Positions 34,340 to 47,500 of a DNA stretch of 64,000 nt are shown in pieces. The position numbers and the translations under genes were made by a program. The notes beneath the pieces were generated by a model that was not told the DNA's origin, searched no databases, and was given only the letters and a program-made list of their open reading frames with translations. Numbering within the stretch: the first letter of the stretch is position 1; every line of letters begins with the position of its first letter. The stretch comes from Gymnogyps californianus (Eukaryota > Chordata > Aves > Accipitriformes > Cathartidae), in the NCBI RefSeq assembly GCF_018139145.2, contig NC_059500.1, positions 18,848,101-18,912,100 of the forward strand, written 5' to 3'.

Positions 34340-36870
34340 AATTATGCAGTGGCTGGGAGGGAAAAGTCAGATTCTGTTGACTGCTTTTAAGTATCATTAT
34401 CCTTTTGTGGGTTTAAGAGTGATTTATTTAACAAGTGTCCACAGCAGGGTTTCGACAGCATTGGCGCAACAGACCAGGATCTCTGCAGTGACCTTCCCTG
34501 AGTTACAGAGTGGCTGAAAGGGAATATTTTCATGTATAACTGCAAAAACGGTGTTAGGAGAAGGTTCATCCTTAAGAGGAACCAAGGAGACCTTGTGATT
34601 ACGGGAGACTGTAAAGAAGAGTTGAGACTTAAATTGTGATCACAAGTGAGTCTAGCTGAAGAGTGGGGAAAAGGCAATAGGTGGATTTGAGCATGTGGTT
34701 TGAGATTACACACTTACTGGGGGAAAACTGTAGGAATGAGTTGGGAGGACAAGACTGAGTCTTACAGAGAAAATTAGATTGAACAGAGTGACACATATAC
34801 ATTACAGTAAGTTTCCTTAGAGGGCTGCTGAGACTAAATTACTGATTTTCATGGACTGGATAGTTGAAGATCCCATGAGAGAAGAAGCAAAAGCCAGGGG
34901 GATGTGGTTCAAAATAGTTCAGCTGAATCTCTCTCTAGATTCAATATCCTTGCAGGGCTTCAGAAGCCAAGAAATCTCACCAGAGTTGTGCTCAACTGCA
35001 GAAAGGACAATTATAAATAAGGACTCCTGTAAGGAAGAATCTGCAAGGAATCGCTAAGAGACTTAGGTCATGGCAGATGGCACAGAGACTATTTAAGATA
35101 TTGTGTTGAAGGCAGAGAGCAAATACATCCTGCTTAGCAAGAAAGGCTTGAGAAAGGGCAAAAAGGAGCCCGCATGGCTAAGCAGCAGGGTGTCAGAAAC
35201 TGCTGAGAGCAAGAAGACATCCTTCAGATAGCTGAAGATTTTTAAAGAAAATGTAAGGACTGTAAACTTCTCAAGACTAAATATAATTTTTAAAAAAAAA
35301 TCCACAGCAAGACAAATCAAAACAATTGCAAGGTACACAAGAGATTTGTTAACCAAAATAGTTACAAGAAACATAAGAGTTAAGAAATTCTATTTCTACA
35401 ATAGCAGCAGCAGGAAATCTGACAGAGAGTCTGTAGTGCCAAAAGATAATCAAGGAAAAGAGAAGCACTTAGAAGTTATAGGAACAAAACTGTCTTAACA
35501 TTTTAATTCTGCTTTTGCTGTAGAAAGGTTTTGGTAGCTTCTCACACATGAATTTTTCTCTATGGGGGAACTCATCTGAAGTCATACTTTTTCAGTATGA
35601 GGTGGTACAAAACAAAATGAAGGAAATATCAAGACCAGATGGCATACACCTAAGATTTTTAAAGGCTCTCAGGGGTGAAATAGTGAAAATTGTAACTGTG
35701 GTGTGAAATTCATTGTTTAAAACTATTTTTATAGCTTTTGAGATGTGAGGTTGCAAATATGTTGCCAATTGTAAAGTGAATTTGAGGGAGGTTGAAAGAA
35801 GAGTATAGACCATTAAGTCACTACTGGGCAAATCAGTTGAAACTATAGCAATACTTTTTTTTGAAGAACTAGAAGGTATTTAACAGTGTCAGTGTCACCA
35901 AACACTGCACGAAAAAGTGCAGCTGGCTAAGAGGAAACAAAGAGGAAACAGTGCAGCTGGCTAAGAGGAAAGTTCCTGCATTCATAAAAAAAAAAGTTAA
36001 AATATGGGAGAAAAGGGTGATTTTTTATGGTCAGTTTTCACAGTGGAAAGAGGCCATGAGTGAATTTCCATGGGACATGTACTGGGATCCATGCTTCTCA
36101 AAATATATGTGAGCAAGTGAATATGCTGGAATAGTTATTTGGTAAATTTGCTGACCTTACTAAGTTATTAAAGATATTAAATATGAGTGGCCTGAATGAC
36201 TGGTTATTAAAATGGCAGATGAAATTTAGTGACGATAAATGTAAACTGATCTACATGAAAACCAATTTTTATTTCACTTAGCTTGATATTTAGCAGTTAA
36301 ATATTTCTATGAAAATGTCAGTCGTGCTTAGGCGGTCACAAAAATGCAAATATGCAGTTAAGAATTATTAGGAAAGCATCAGAGAAAATAAGTGAATATC
36401 ATTGTATCAGTGAATAGATGTGTGGTAGGCCATGATACTTAACTTTTAAATATGTGCAGTTCTGATGCTCACCTGGAAAAAAAAGGGAATGTAATCAAAT
36501 GGGAACAGCTTCGGAGAATGAATGACAAAGGTAGTCAAATGGTAGGATTAGATTCTGTCTGAGAAGTGACAGCAGGCAATGATTCGTCTGCTCAAAAGAG
36601 AGGTGTGAAAGGGAAGTGCAATAGAGAGCGATAAAATCGTGAGTGCCATTAAGTGTGCAGTGGTAGAGGACATCAAAGAAAGCTAGCTGTCTGCAAGCTC
36701 AAAAACAACAAAAAAGTGGCTATTTAAGCAATGTGGGGGGAAACTGTGGAACTCTTTCACTCAACACATTGCATATGCTGAAAGTTTACGGAACTCAGCA
36801 GAGGCTGTGAGAAGTAAAGCGAAAATAGTCATTGAGAGCTACTAAATGAAATATCCCTTTTTTGGCTCAA
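34340..36870 (+). mobile_element. Ancient CR1/L3-like LINE, heavily decayed
   Basis: No long open frame survives, but LINE motifs remain readable on the plus strand in the right order. GDLVITGD (34586-34609) resembles the endonuclease GDFN box. SRPDGIHLRFLKALRGEI (about 35629-35682) matches the RT 'PDGIHPRVLKEL' block. GHVLGSMLLKIY (about 36073-36108) matches 'GSVLGP.LFNIY'. KFADLTKLLK (about 36143-36172) is the ADD catalytic box with the second Asp lost. LNDWLLKWQMKF...KCKLIY follows (about 36193-36255). A 'TVELFHSTH'-like region near 36750 fits the C-terminal part. Spacing between motifs is near normal. Divergence is much greater than in the adjacent CR1, so it is far older. Whether it is L3 or an old CR1 subfamily cannot be settled by eye. 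Confidence 0.75.
35917..35971. repeat. Short direct duplication
   Basis: GTGCAGCTGGCTAAGAGGAAA occurs at 35917-35937 and again at 35951-35971, 34 bases apart, with partial duplication of the AGAGGAAACA between. It lies within the old LINE. Confidence 0.85.
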
Positions 36871-38866
36871 CCATGACCCATGGGTGTCAGGGAGGGTATC
36901 ATGAAGATTAATTTCTACATGCATGTTTTTGATCACTGTCAGCTGCTTTTGTGGCCCAGGTACACCATTTCCATAAGCTGAAACTCTTGGTCAGAAAATT
37001 TTGTTTTTGTAATGTTTACTGTGTACTTTATAGAGCCACCGTTATTACTCCAAACAAATTGAAAAAAATATCCAAGAGCATTCATATGGAAAGCACAACA
37101 AAAAAGTCTTAAGACAGGTGAAGGATGGTGTTCTGAAAGTTATGTCATGATTAAAAATTCACCTATGTATTAGTTCATTAAACTGTTGCATTAATGTTTA
37201 GGTACTGAGGTTTAAATAGGCATATGTAGTAATTAAGAAGAATAATGCCAAGCAGAGATGCATGCTTCAGAAAGTAAAATGTTCCCTTATTAACATAACT
37301 TACAATCTATTGATTACTGCTGATTATGTATTTCTTTAAAGTAAATGAGTGTGTTATTTATTTCCTTAATTTTATCACTGGAATAAATATACTGATAAAT
37401 GCAGTTGCACTGTAAGTTGTGAATGGAAACCATCTCAATAATGAGAATGAGGAGCTTATAATTTACTTCTGAGACCCACGTTGATTGGACAAACTCCCTT
37501 AGAATTTCCTGCATTTGAATAACTAGAGAGTTGTTATACACTTACACCAAACTGACAGCAGCTGGGCATATGGAAAACCTATTATATGTAGTGAAAACTT
37601 TACTTGGGCACTTTATTTTGTTAGAGTTATTCACAATTTAAATGAATCTTACCAGAAGACCTAGTCAACAGAATTTAAAACTTTTGCAACTAGTTTCGAA
37701 TGGGTAGAGGGGATAAGATTCTAAAATGAACCAAAATCTATATGCAATGTGGAATGTAACAGAATTTATGTGATTTGGTCTATTATTTGTTTCCATTTAA
37801 AGAGATTTTGCAATAGCAATGAATAGGTTGTGCAAAAATAATTGTATAATAAGATTTTTTTCATAGAGAAAAATGCTTTTAAAATGTTGTGGCTGGGAAA
37901 GTCAGTAAATTATTTCTATTATAATTTAGTAAGTACAATGTTGAGTATTTTTGCGTATATCACTGTTACAGTTGTGGTGCTATTGCTGAAATAGGACAAT
38001 ACTTTTTGTTTTAAAACTGTTTTTCATCTATCTATTCTTAGAACGAATGCTTGCTTTTTTTCCAGTTCCTCTATAAGGCTATTTGCTTTCATATTGCTAA
38101 CAGAGGCCTCTGTTTTGTTCATTCCTCCATTTTCAAACTACAGTTGTCATCTGTGACATTATAAAACTAACTTAATTCGTCTGTTGGGAATTTTTTGCCT
38201 GTTGATCATATGCTCTGTCCTTTTCTCTGGGAAGCAGATATTGCAGATTGGTCTTGTGTTAACAGACTTAGTTTAATGTAGCTTGAACTGATTTTATCCT
38301 ATGGAAAAGTATTAGTATTTGTGTGGAAAACCTACCTAAAGGCACTGTCTTTGCTGTAGGCTGTTTAAACAGACTTTTCTAAGAAAAAGCTAATTTAGAA
38401 TACTTTGGGAATGGAAGAGAAGTGTTTCCGTATACCTGGTTATGGCTTTGTTCCATTTGAACTAACAATGTGATGTTCTGAATGGAATGAATTGAACTGA
38501 ATGAAATCACCACTGTAGAACTAATCTGTTTCTAGTTTGCAATTTTTTTACTTTTCTGACAGTGTAGAGGATCTTAGCTCACATTAAAACAAGGTTCTAA
38601 GTAAAATTTAAAATTTCTTAATCTTTTTTTATTGTATGCAGAGAGTAAACAAGGAATGATAAAATGTAGAGTGGCAAAAGGGAGAACTTTATAAAAGTAA
38701 AAAAAGAAAAAAGTAGGAAAATTCCATTTGTTTTGGAAAGATGCAGTCACAAATGAACTGAAAATGCATTATAAGACCCATAGCTAAAAGAACTAAATTG
38801 TGACACGGAGAAAAGTAACAGGAAAGGTCACAGTGAATATTAGGTTCCTGGAACTGAGGCCTGCAA
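36871..38866. other. Unique non-coding DNA
   Basis: AT-rich sequence. I see no gene or identifiable repeat. Confidence 0.5.
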
Positions 38867-38869
38867 AAT

Positions 38870-38975
38870 CATAGAATCATAGAATGGTTTGGGTTGGAAG
38901 GGACCTTAAAGGTCATCTAGTTCCAACCCCGCTGCCATGGGCAGGGGCATCTTCCACTAGACCAGGTGAATCAAT
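38870..38975 (-). mobile_element. CR1 LINE 3' end fragment
   Basis: The plus strand reads ATCATAGAATCATAGAATGG, then the GGTTTGGGTTGGAAGGGACC block and a 'gctgccatgggcaggggcatcttccactagaccag' segment, the complement of a CR1 3' UTR. It is well preserved and only about 105 bases long. It lies beside the much more decayed CR1 that follows, so it is probably a separate, younger insertion. Confidence 0.92.
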
Positions 38976-39029
38976 AAATGGTAAAATATAAAACATTTAT
39001 CACTTTGCCTTCAAACTTTGCAGTTAGGG

Positions 39030-41150
39030 TAGCTGTGTCAGCAGAGAATCCAAGGAATGATAAAAATGCTGGTTAGAAGGGGTTTCTGGATATAATCTGT
39101 TCCAGTTTCCCTTTGGAGGTGATCAACCAAAGCTTTGTCTTCATAACCTTCTCTGACGGTGTGTCGACACTTTCTATGGATATCCTGGTGTAGTGCTGCA
39201 CTGTGAAGAAATTTTTCCATATATACAACCTGATCTTCCCAGCTTGCACTTCAAGGCCACTGTCCTTTGAGTAGTCCCTTTTATCTGCTACTGCTGCAAA
39301 GAGTTTAGCTCTGTGATTTTTGCAACTGTACTTCAAGTATGGCCCTTAGCTTTAACTTTGCCAGACTAAAAACAACTTAGCTCACTCAGCCTCTCCATGT
39401 CAGTCATGTGCTTTAGGCCCCTTGTAGTCATCTGCTGAGCGTTCTGCAATGTTTGTCTAGCTCAGGGCAAGAGCATGTTGTTGGCCTTGTGGTCAACCAT
39501 CACCCTCAAGTCCTTTCAGCCTGGCTGCTGCTCAGCTAGTCAGTCCCCATCAGCCACAGCTATTCCACCCCAGGTGCAGAGCTTGGCCCTTCTGCCTATT
39601 AAACTTCTTGAGGCTTCTCTCAGTGCAACCCATAAATTTCCCAAGATCCTGCTGGCTTGAATTTTTGCCATTCATTATGTTAGTCACTCCTTTTAACAAA
39701 ACATCATCCAGAAATTTGTCGAGTTTACATTCTGTGTCATCATCCAGGTCCCTGATGAAGGGACACCAGTACAGATCCCATGTCTCATCATGGAATTCAT
39801 TAAGGGTGGTGGAGCATGATTTGCCATTGGTAAATCTGTGTGTATTGTTCCTGACGACTGCCTTGTCTTCCATGTGTTTGGAAATGAATTCCAAATAAAT
39901 GCCGTCTGTAATCTTTCCAGTGTCTAAAGTAAGGCTGCCTGGTTTAGAGTTCCCCTGATCTCCCTTCCTTCTTATGATGAACGTAATGTTTGCCTTTTTC
40001 CAGTTGTTGAGGAACTTTCTTGATTACTGTGATTTTAATAGATGATGGCAGCTTTGTGCTCACTTCAGCCAGCTCCTTAAACACCTTCAGGTGAATTTGA
40101 TCTGGTATCCTGGACTTGAGTAAGTCCAACTTCTTTAAGTTGACCCTAACTTGTTGATCTCCTGTCTGCCTCCTTCCAAAACCAGTCTGTTACATGCAGA
40201 AGTTAAAAAGTAGGCTTTGCCTGCAAAGACTGAGGTGGAAAAGGCATTAAATTATTCAGTTTTTTCCGTATCATCTGTCAGTCAATTGTCTCTCCTATTC
40301 AGCAGCATTTATTTTCTGTGAACTTCCTTCTGATACTAGCATACTTGTAAGAACCCTTCTTGTTACTTTTTATGTCCCTAACTAGTTTTAGCTCTAATCA
40401 GGTTTTGGTCTTCGTGATTTTTATCCTTAACAGCATGAGCAATGCTTTTATAGTCTTCCTTTGTTTCCTGTTCTTGTTTGCACTTCCTGTTTGAGTTCTT
40501 CTAGCATTTCTTTAAGAAGTTCTGGTCTAGCTGTTCTGGCCTTTGGTTTAAATTCCTGATCTTCCTGCATGAAGGGGTGGTTGGCTCCTGAGCTCCAACT
40601 AAGTTTTCTTTAAAAGTCAGCTAGCTATTCTGGGTGCCCCTTGTAGGAGATTGCAAGGGCATTACCCCAACAATATTCTAAATAAGCCAAAATCTGCTAT
40701 CCTGAAGTCTAGAGTCCAAGTCCATAGTTTACCTTCTCAGCCTTTCTCCAAATCTTGTTCTCAGTCTTCTCCTGGTCACTGCAACCCAAACTGCCATCTG
40801 TGATCACATTCACAACTATTTCTTCCTTGTTGAGCCACAGGCCAAATAATAGAGTATTTCCCTGGTTGGCGCCCCTGGTGTTTGCATTAGGAAATAATAA
40901 GCAGTGCCCTCTAGACACTTCTAGGGTGACTTTAAGAATTGTATTGCCAGTTCAGCAGATGTCCAGATGGTCAAAATCCTCCATATGGACCAATGACTGT
41001 GATCAGGGGATTCCAGCTCATTGTCTGTAGACTGCTTTAGAGACGTCATCTTAGTCAGGTGGGCTGTAACAAACCTCCATCGCAACATCACCAGTGTTGC
41101 ATTCTCTTTGACCTAGACCTGGAGAGTCTCCACAGACACCTCCTTGGTTT
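39030..41150 (-). pseudogene. Long, decayed CR1 LINE ORF2 (endonuclease to reverse transcriptase)
   Basis: Reading the minus strand from right to left, CR1 motifs appear in the expected order. EVCYSPPD (41054-41078) is the endonuclease 'VCYRPPDQ' block. SLGCSDQEKTENKI (near 40770) is the end of the endonuclease region. IPDQIHLKVFKELAE (about 40060-40110) is the RT 'GPDGIHPRVLKELA' block. HMEDKAVVRNNTHRFTNGKS (near 39830) is the RT fingers segment. LDDDTECKLDKFLDD (near 39720) covers the catalytic region, with FADD decayed to FLDD. QALHLGWNS lies near 39560. A KNFFTV segment (near 39215) is from the C-terminus. Many stops and frameshifts separate these, and no frame exceeds 114 codons. It covers nearly the whole CR1 ORF2 length, which is unusual because most copies are 5'-truncated. 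Confidence 0.85.
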
Positions 41151-41269
41151 CACACCAGATCTCTGCTCAGTCAAGGATCTCCTCTACATAACACACATCT
41201 CCTCTGCAGCTTCTTTGCTGCCTACCTTCCCTCAGCAGTCTTTAACCATGTACTTTGTGAAGACAACCA
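41151..41269. other. Junction between two old CR1 remnants
   Basis: This may still be CR1 endonuclease sequence on the minus strand, but the similarity is too weak to call. No other feature is seen. Confidence 0.3.
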
Positions 41270-41530
41270 GTTCAGTCTACTGGAAACAGCAGCCCTGTGG
41301 AACTGAAGAGGACAAGAAGTAATTGCCAAGTGGCATGAAGACCTGTTCAAGCTGGATATGAGGAGAAAGCTTAGGACAGAAAAGCATTGGAATATGTCTC
41401 ACAGTCTTCATCTTTAGAGGTCTTGAAGCATACAGTAACCTGACAGGAAAGATTTAGGCATGGTTGTTCAAGCATAGAGGCAGGAGAGTGATCTAGATGA
41501 GCTTTCTATAAATGGAAAAGAAGCTGTCAA
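41270..41530 (+). mobile_element. Old CR1 3' end fragment
   Basis: The segment 'ttcaagctggatatgaggagaaagcttaggacag...' parallels the CR1 C-terminal/3' UTR stretch 'ttcaaactggatataaggaagaaattcttcacag', and the 'agaggtcttgaagcatac' and 'gatctagatgagcttt' parts follow in CR1 order. It is strongly diverged and points the opposite way to the neighbouring CR1 ORF2 remnant. Confidence 0.6.
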
Positions 41531-41534
41531 ATGG

Positions 41535-44500
41535 CATATGAGGCTGGGAATTTGAATATTACTAACTTAGTAATCAACTAGGAGCAAGTAACATGGTAAA
41601 AGAAGGTGGGTGAGAGCCCAAGAGTGAATGTGAAAGTTACACTTTTGATGTACTTGTCAGGGTTTCAGAGAGCTGCGTCGTACTCATTATGGTACACATG
41701 AATATTACCAAAGAGGCTACCTGACACAGAAGGACGACTCAAGCAGAAAATATTTGGGTGTCAGATTTTATAAAATGTATAAAAGTTATAATCAAAACAC
41801 TGTAGAAAAGCTTAAAAGAATGTGAAATTTGCAGACATTGTTTATTGTCTGTTCTGCTGAATGAAGATTTGAGACCAAAATAGTCTGTCATGCAGGCAAG
41901 CACAGAACCTCTTTGAACACGTTATCTGAGTTTGCTTCTAATTCCTTTGTGCTCAGCCCATATGCATATGAAAGTAGATGATTATCTGTGTGGACAAAAT
42001 CATCATGAAGGGCAGAAAAAAATGAAATTGCTTGGGACTTGGTTATCACTTCCCCTTAATGTGGATACTGAGCAGGGTGAAAATATGTACGTCCTGCCAC
42101 AGGTATAAAGACAATTTATTCTCACTTTAATTCTACTTTCTGTTGACAGCATAATGCAAAAAGATTTGCTTAAATGAAAATAAGACCTTCTCTCCTCACC
42201 ACTATTGTTTTATCCTAGTCAACAGCAAATTGAGTAATTAATGTCTGTTTGACTACTTGTAGGATAGCTCCTGAATTAAAGAAGAACCAGGATCATTGGT
42301 TCCTGGGAGGATCTCAATGAGATGTGAGTGCGAAAAGGGCTGAGAACAAATAATGTTTCCTTCTCATTATTTGAGATGTATTATGTGAGAATTAGAATTA
42401 TCTTCTGGATGTACATCCTTCTACTAGCATGAAGCATGAGTAGATGGGAAGCTGATTTAGATTAGACACTTAACCATAAGTTAACTGAAGCTACGTAAGA
42501 TGAATCCTTCCTTATTCAAGAATATCACTGAAATAAGTTTTGACCAAAGATTCATGGTCATGTTTAAAAATAATTTAGTAATTTACAGCCAGATCACTGA
42601 GAGTAAACAGTAAAGGTAACAGATAAGCTGGGTTTTACCAGCACTTCTGTAAGACATAGTGGAAAAAATAATTTATTGTTATGGCCTTGTGATATTTGCT
42701 ATAATCAGAAACCACACTGATGCTAAAAAGTTTACTTTACCCACATAAATAGAAGATAACAACTTCATAGCTTCTCATATTCATTAGATTCCAACAAATA
42801 TTATTAGATTATCATCTCTACTTGCCTACATTAATATTTAATAGGTCTTCTTTCTAGAACCTACCCTAGCAACTAGTATATTTTTCTTTTGGGGGGATCA
42901 TATTGACAAAGCAGAAACACAGACAGATGTATTTACTCAAAATATGTAATTTAAGTGCGAACATTTCTAAACAAAAAGATGTCGTCAAAATCTTTTCAGA
43001 GCCCCATTAGTATGAAATGGACATCAGTATAATCCTTGAGGGATGATATTTTAATTTTGATTGAAACAGGAAATGCAATTTAATGATGTCTCTAAGGACA
43101 GAAAGATGGAGGCTCCAGGCAGAAACATAAAGAACATAGGGAGTTTCAAATGCATGAACTGCAGAGGTAATACATTCTGTTCTTGTACCCTCTGGACTCA
43201 TGTCTTTGATAAAAGTGTACTTATTACATAGATGTAGAAGGATAAAGACTATAGACATCACCTGCTGTTCTGCTGCTGTGTGTTCATGTACTACGTTGTG
43301 TTCATAGAAACAATCAGTTTACCAGAAGGATGTCTTTTTTTAATTATTATCATTATCATTTTTAAAATTTTACCTATTAGGGATTTAAATATTATGATTT
43401 TCTAAACTACAGTTTATTCTGATATCTGAATTCTCCTTTAATTCTCTGGTACAAATATATTGAAAGTGTCTTATTTTGCTGAAATCTTAAGTTGTCAGGT
43501 GCAAAGAACTCTTGGACCAGCTAATGTGAGTGGCCAGCTTTATCCACATAAATTCTTGTCTATTATTTTTGTTTTGATATTAATCAGATCTCAGGTTCTT
43601 TTTTGCATTTATCCATTTTTTAATTTAATTTTCTTTTTTAAACCAAAACAAACTTTGTTTGCTCAACCATTTTGAATCATCTACTTCCTCATTAAGAGCT
43701 GACCATCAAGATAGCATCATGCCAGTTTTTGTTCCACTGGTATTTAATCATTTTATGTAGACGTATATTTATATGAACATATTTTGTGCTGGAGTAGAAG
43801 TTGCACAAAAATACAATTCTAATGTTTGAAATTTTTAGATAATGTATTATGTAGAGCCACAAAGGTTGCAGGCATAGAGCTTGCATGTTTAGATACTTTT
43901 TTTGAGTTTTTGATGAAGCAGTTTTGACATTTATCTTCGTTGTCATCCTGCCAAGGGCGATTCATTTTGTTTAATATCTTGCTGAAGAATGGAATGACAA
44001 CAAGTATTGGAATCAAGTATTAGACATGATACATACTGCAGTAAGGAGTATTCCTCAGGCAACATTAATGAATCCATAATGTTGTAGAGTGCAAAACTTA
44101 GGATGACTTTCCTTTAGAACATACAAAGAATTTTTTTTGTCCATTTCCAATATCCAATCTAGAAATTATGCTAAGGGTGTTTATTGAGCTTTCATGAGAC
44201 TGCAGTTCCAGAAATAAATACTTCTCAGAGAGTGCTTCTATATTAACTGTGATCATCTGAAGACAGAAAATGCTCAACATCAGTTAGAATTGAGAGTCTC
44301 TGTATAACTGTGAAGCACTGAATCCCTGGACATGTACTCCTTGGAATCCATAATAGTTATTTCTTTGATAAGGATGCTTTTTGGAGGAATGTGGTTAGTG
44401 AGCTAATGACATATGCAAACCACTCAGAAAGAGGCACTTCTTAGCACTGTTAAAGCACTGCTAGAATGTTGTAAGTGGCAAATGAAATAAATATGAAAAT

Positions 44501-47500
44501 TTATTTTTTGAACACATCAAGAAAATTTTACTTTCACTGTAAATGGCAAAATACTATTCTCAAATAAGTACCGTAACATCCTTTAAAGCAAGCACAGAGA
44601 CTGACAACTTATTTGCTTGACTGGCCTTTACTGAATTTTTTTTTCCCCAGATCAATGTTCTGCTGCTTGGAAGTCTGTGTGATTATATACTAGTGAATAG
44701 CTATGGTAACAGGCCCCTATTTTACTGAGTGCCTTAGGATCTGACAGAAAGAACAGTCTGCTGAATTAGACTAGAGTTCCTTAGAAGATCCTTTTCTTTT
44801 TTTTTCCCCCCACAGACTCTCACAGCCCTACTTTCTAAACTGTGTCCAAAGGTTTCACCTGAGCCTTCAAAAAGCCCAGGAGAATAATGGCAGCTGAGTC
44901 TTCAAGTACCAGAACTGTTTCTTAGATCCTTCATTAAAACTGTCATTGATTTGTGTCTTCCCAAAAGAAAAGTTCCTTTGGAGCTTCTGAGGAGTAACTG
45001 CAAAACACTTGTTTAAGTAAGTCCATTGCAAGTGCACTAGTTTTCATGTTACTCTTTGTAAGGAATGATCCTTTGGAGTACCTGCCTCATACAATATTGG
45101 TATCACTACAGGCACATCACTGCTACTCATTTCATCTCCTGCAGAGACAATGTGGGTGATTCTGACCAGATATTCACAGAATGTGATGGTATTAAAAGTA
45201 TAAAAGAAGAAAGAAAGGAAAAAAAAAAAAAAAGAGAGAGAAAAGCAGAGAGCCCCTATATGGACAAATATTGTGCCCTTAACAATTAAACGTGACTCTA
45301 ACATAATTCCTGCAGCATCTGGACTAAAACTGGAGACTGAATGTGTTTCCAAGCATCATAGTTTCATACACTTTCAAGATAAAGATTCAGTGCAGAAAGT
45401 CTAACCTTCTGATAGCTGGTAATTATGCATACAGAAAGGACACGTCTTAAATAGCACTTTCAGTGACCTTTCAGAGGCTAATAGAAATTCAAATACACAA
45501 ATAGACCTCATATTCCATATACAAAAGTTTCCTGTGCCTCTAAATCTACATCCAGTTTGTCCAGAGCATGTTTTCCTATGTCTCACATACTGGAATCCAA
45601 GAATCTCAGGGAAACCCATAAATCATTTGGGAGAAACAAAGCTCTAGACAAAGGCAAATTATTTAACAGTATTTCAGAATGATAACTATGAGGACATTAT
45701 TGAAAATGACATATATAGTAACTAGGGTCTTCCATAGACATAGAAAGAAACCTTTCTACTTGAGTCTGAGAAATAATGTGTATCTTAATGGATGAATGCA
45801 GGGTATAGAAGGTGGCTGTTTCAGAAAGGCCAGAAAGTTTCAGATGCCAGAATACACAATGAGGTGCAATCTAACAGAAATACTCCACTCAGGACCATGC
45901 CTTATACAGGGGTGACAGTGTATGAACTTCAGTTACATATGGAGTTTTGATTGCTACTGTTTCCGCTCCAAGGCCTCTCCATGTGGGCAGGTATCCTCTT
46001 GCTTCTCTTCTTTTCAGGCTGATTTCTTCTTCATGTCTAAAGTCTCTTAATTCCTTCTTTACTGTTTAATTCAGCTGATGGTTATTCTGCCACTTAACAT
46101 GTTCAGTTTTGTGTATACACTCCACATACACACTATTTATGCTCACATTCTTCTCTTGACAGATGAGGTGGTGTTATCCAGATTATTTGCCAAGGGTGGG
46201 CCCTGCAGGTACCCCTGCAATACACTGGTGGAAGGAGTGTCTTGCCAATGCCCAAACATTTTCCTGAAAATAGAGACACTTTCTTGAAGACTCCTTTCTT
46301 GTAAGAACTAAACAGAGAATATTTCTTGCAAGTAAAATACACAACTATGGCTATGTCCAAGATGTAGAAAACTTGGTTTCAACTTTTTTCCTTGCCTTCT
46401 GAGAAAAGTGACCAGGCAGCTGGGAGTTGTTTATTTCTTAGGCGATGGGAGATCTTTGAGAAAGCTTCACTTTGTACAAAACAAATCCTTTTGAAATAAA
46501 AAGAGATTGCACAGAATTTCCCGCCCAGTGACACCTGCTCTCAGGAGGCAGACTTTTATACTAAAGAGTCCTTTGGGTCTGTCTAGTGCAGTAAATTTTG
46601 GCTACATTTTTGAAACATGGTCCTTATTTATGTCACAGCAGTCTGCTCTGCTGATGAAGACAGGTCTACTCATAAAGCATATGTATCATACATACCTGCA
46701 ATGAGCTGGGTATTGTAAGCACCTGGCAGTAGAATGGGCTGACTGTCCCAAATATGGGAGTCTCAAAGAATACATGCAAATAACTGTTACATCTCTGCTT
46801 CCCTTGGTCCAATTTCCCTTATTGAAATAGGTACTCTAAGTGATAATTATGAAGGCTCAGTGCTGTCATTAAGCATTCACTGAACAAAGTGTGAGTTTTA
46901 TTTTAGTTTAGGGTAACCTTGTTGAGCGGGTCAGTTTGCTAACAGCCTTCATTTAGGGCAGATATAAAAGAAAAAATAAGACTAAAATGAAGCCAAATAT
47001 GAAAATGTTCATGGTTTCAAATATTCTGGATATAAAGGCTTTGATTCCATGCACACAGGTGTGTACGTAGAAGAAAGTAAATGGAAGAGCAGTAACAGCA
47101 TCCAGGAACAGAATAGGAAGACCGCCTTAGGCACCACTGATGTATGGCCAAGTGGGAAAAGTAATTAAATTAATAAATTTCATTTAGAATGCTAATGAAG
47201 AGGCAGGAGGGGAAGGCAAGCCTGTTTGCACAAATCAGAACTTTTCTTGAATCTCGGTTCCACCAGAAAAAACCCTGATGGCACCATCACATTTATTTCT
47301 TATTGAAAAGCTCTTTAAGACCCCGGTGTTTGTTTACAGGCCTGGGTTCTTTTTCTAACTTAATAATTATTGCTCAGTTTACTTTGGTATTGGGCCTAAA
47401 TATACACATCTGATTTCACAATGTATGTACCATACAGGAACTAGACTGCTGGTTTCAACTCAGTAGGGCTACATATATACTGAAGGCAAAATATGTTGAA

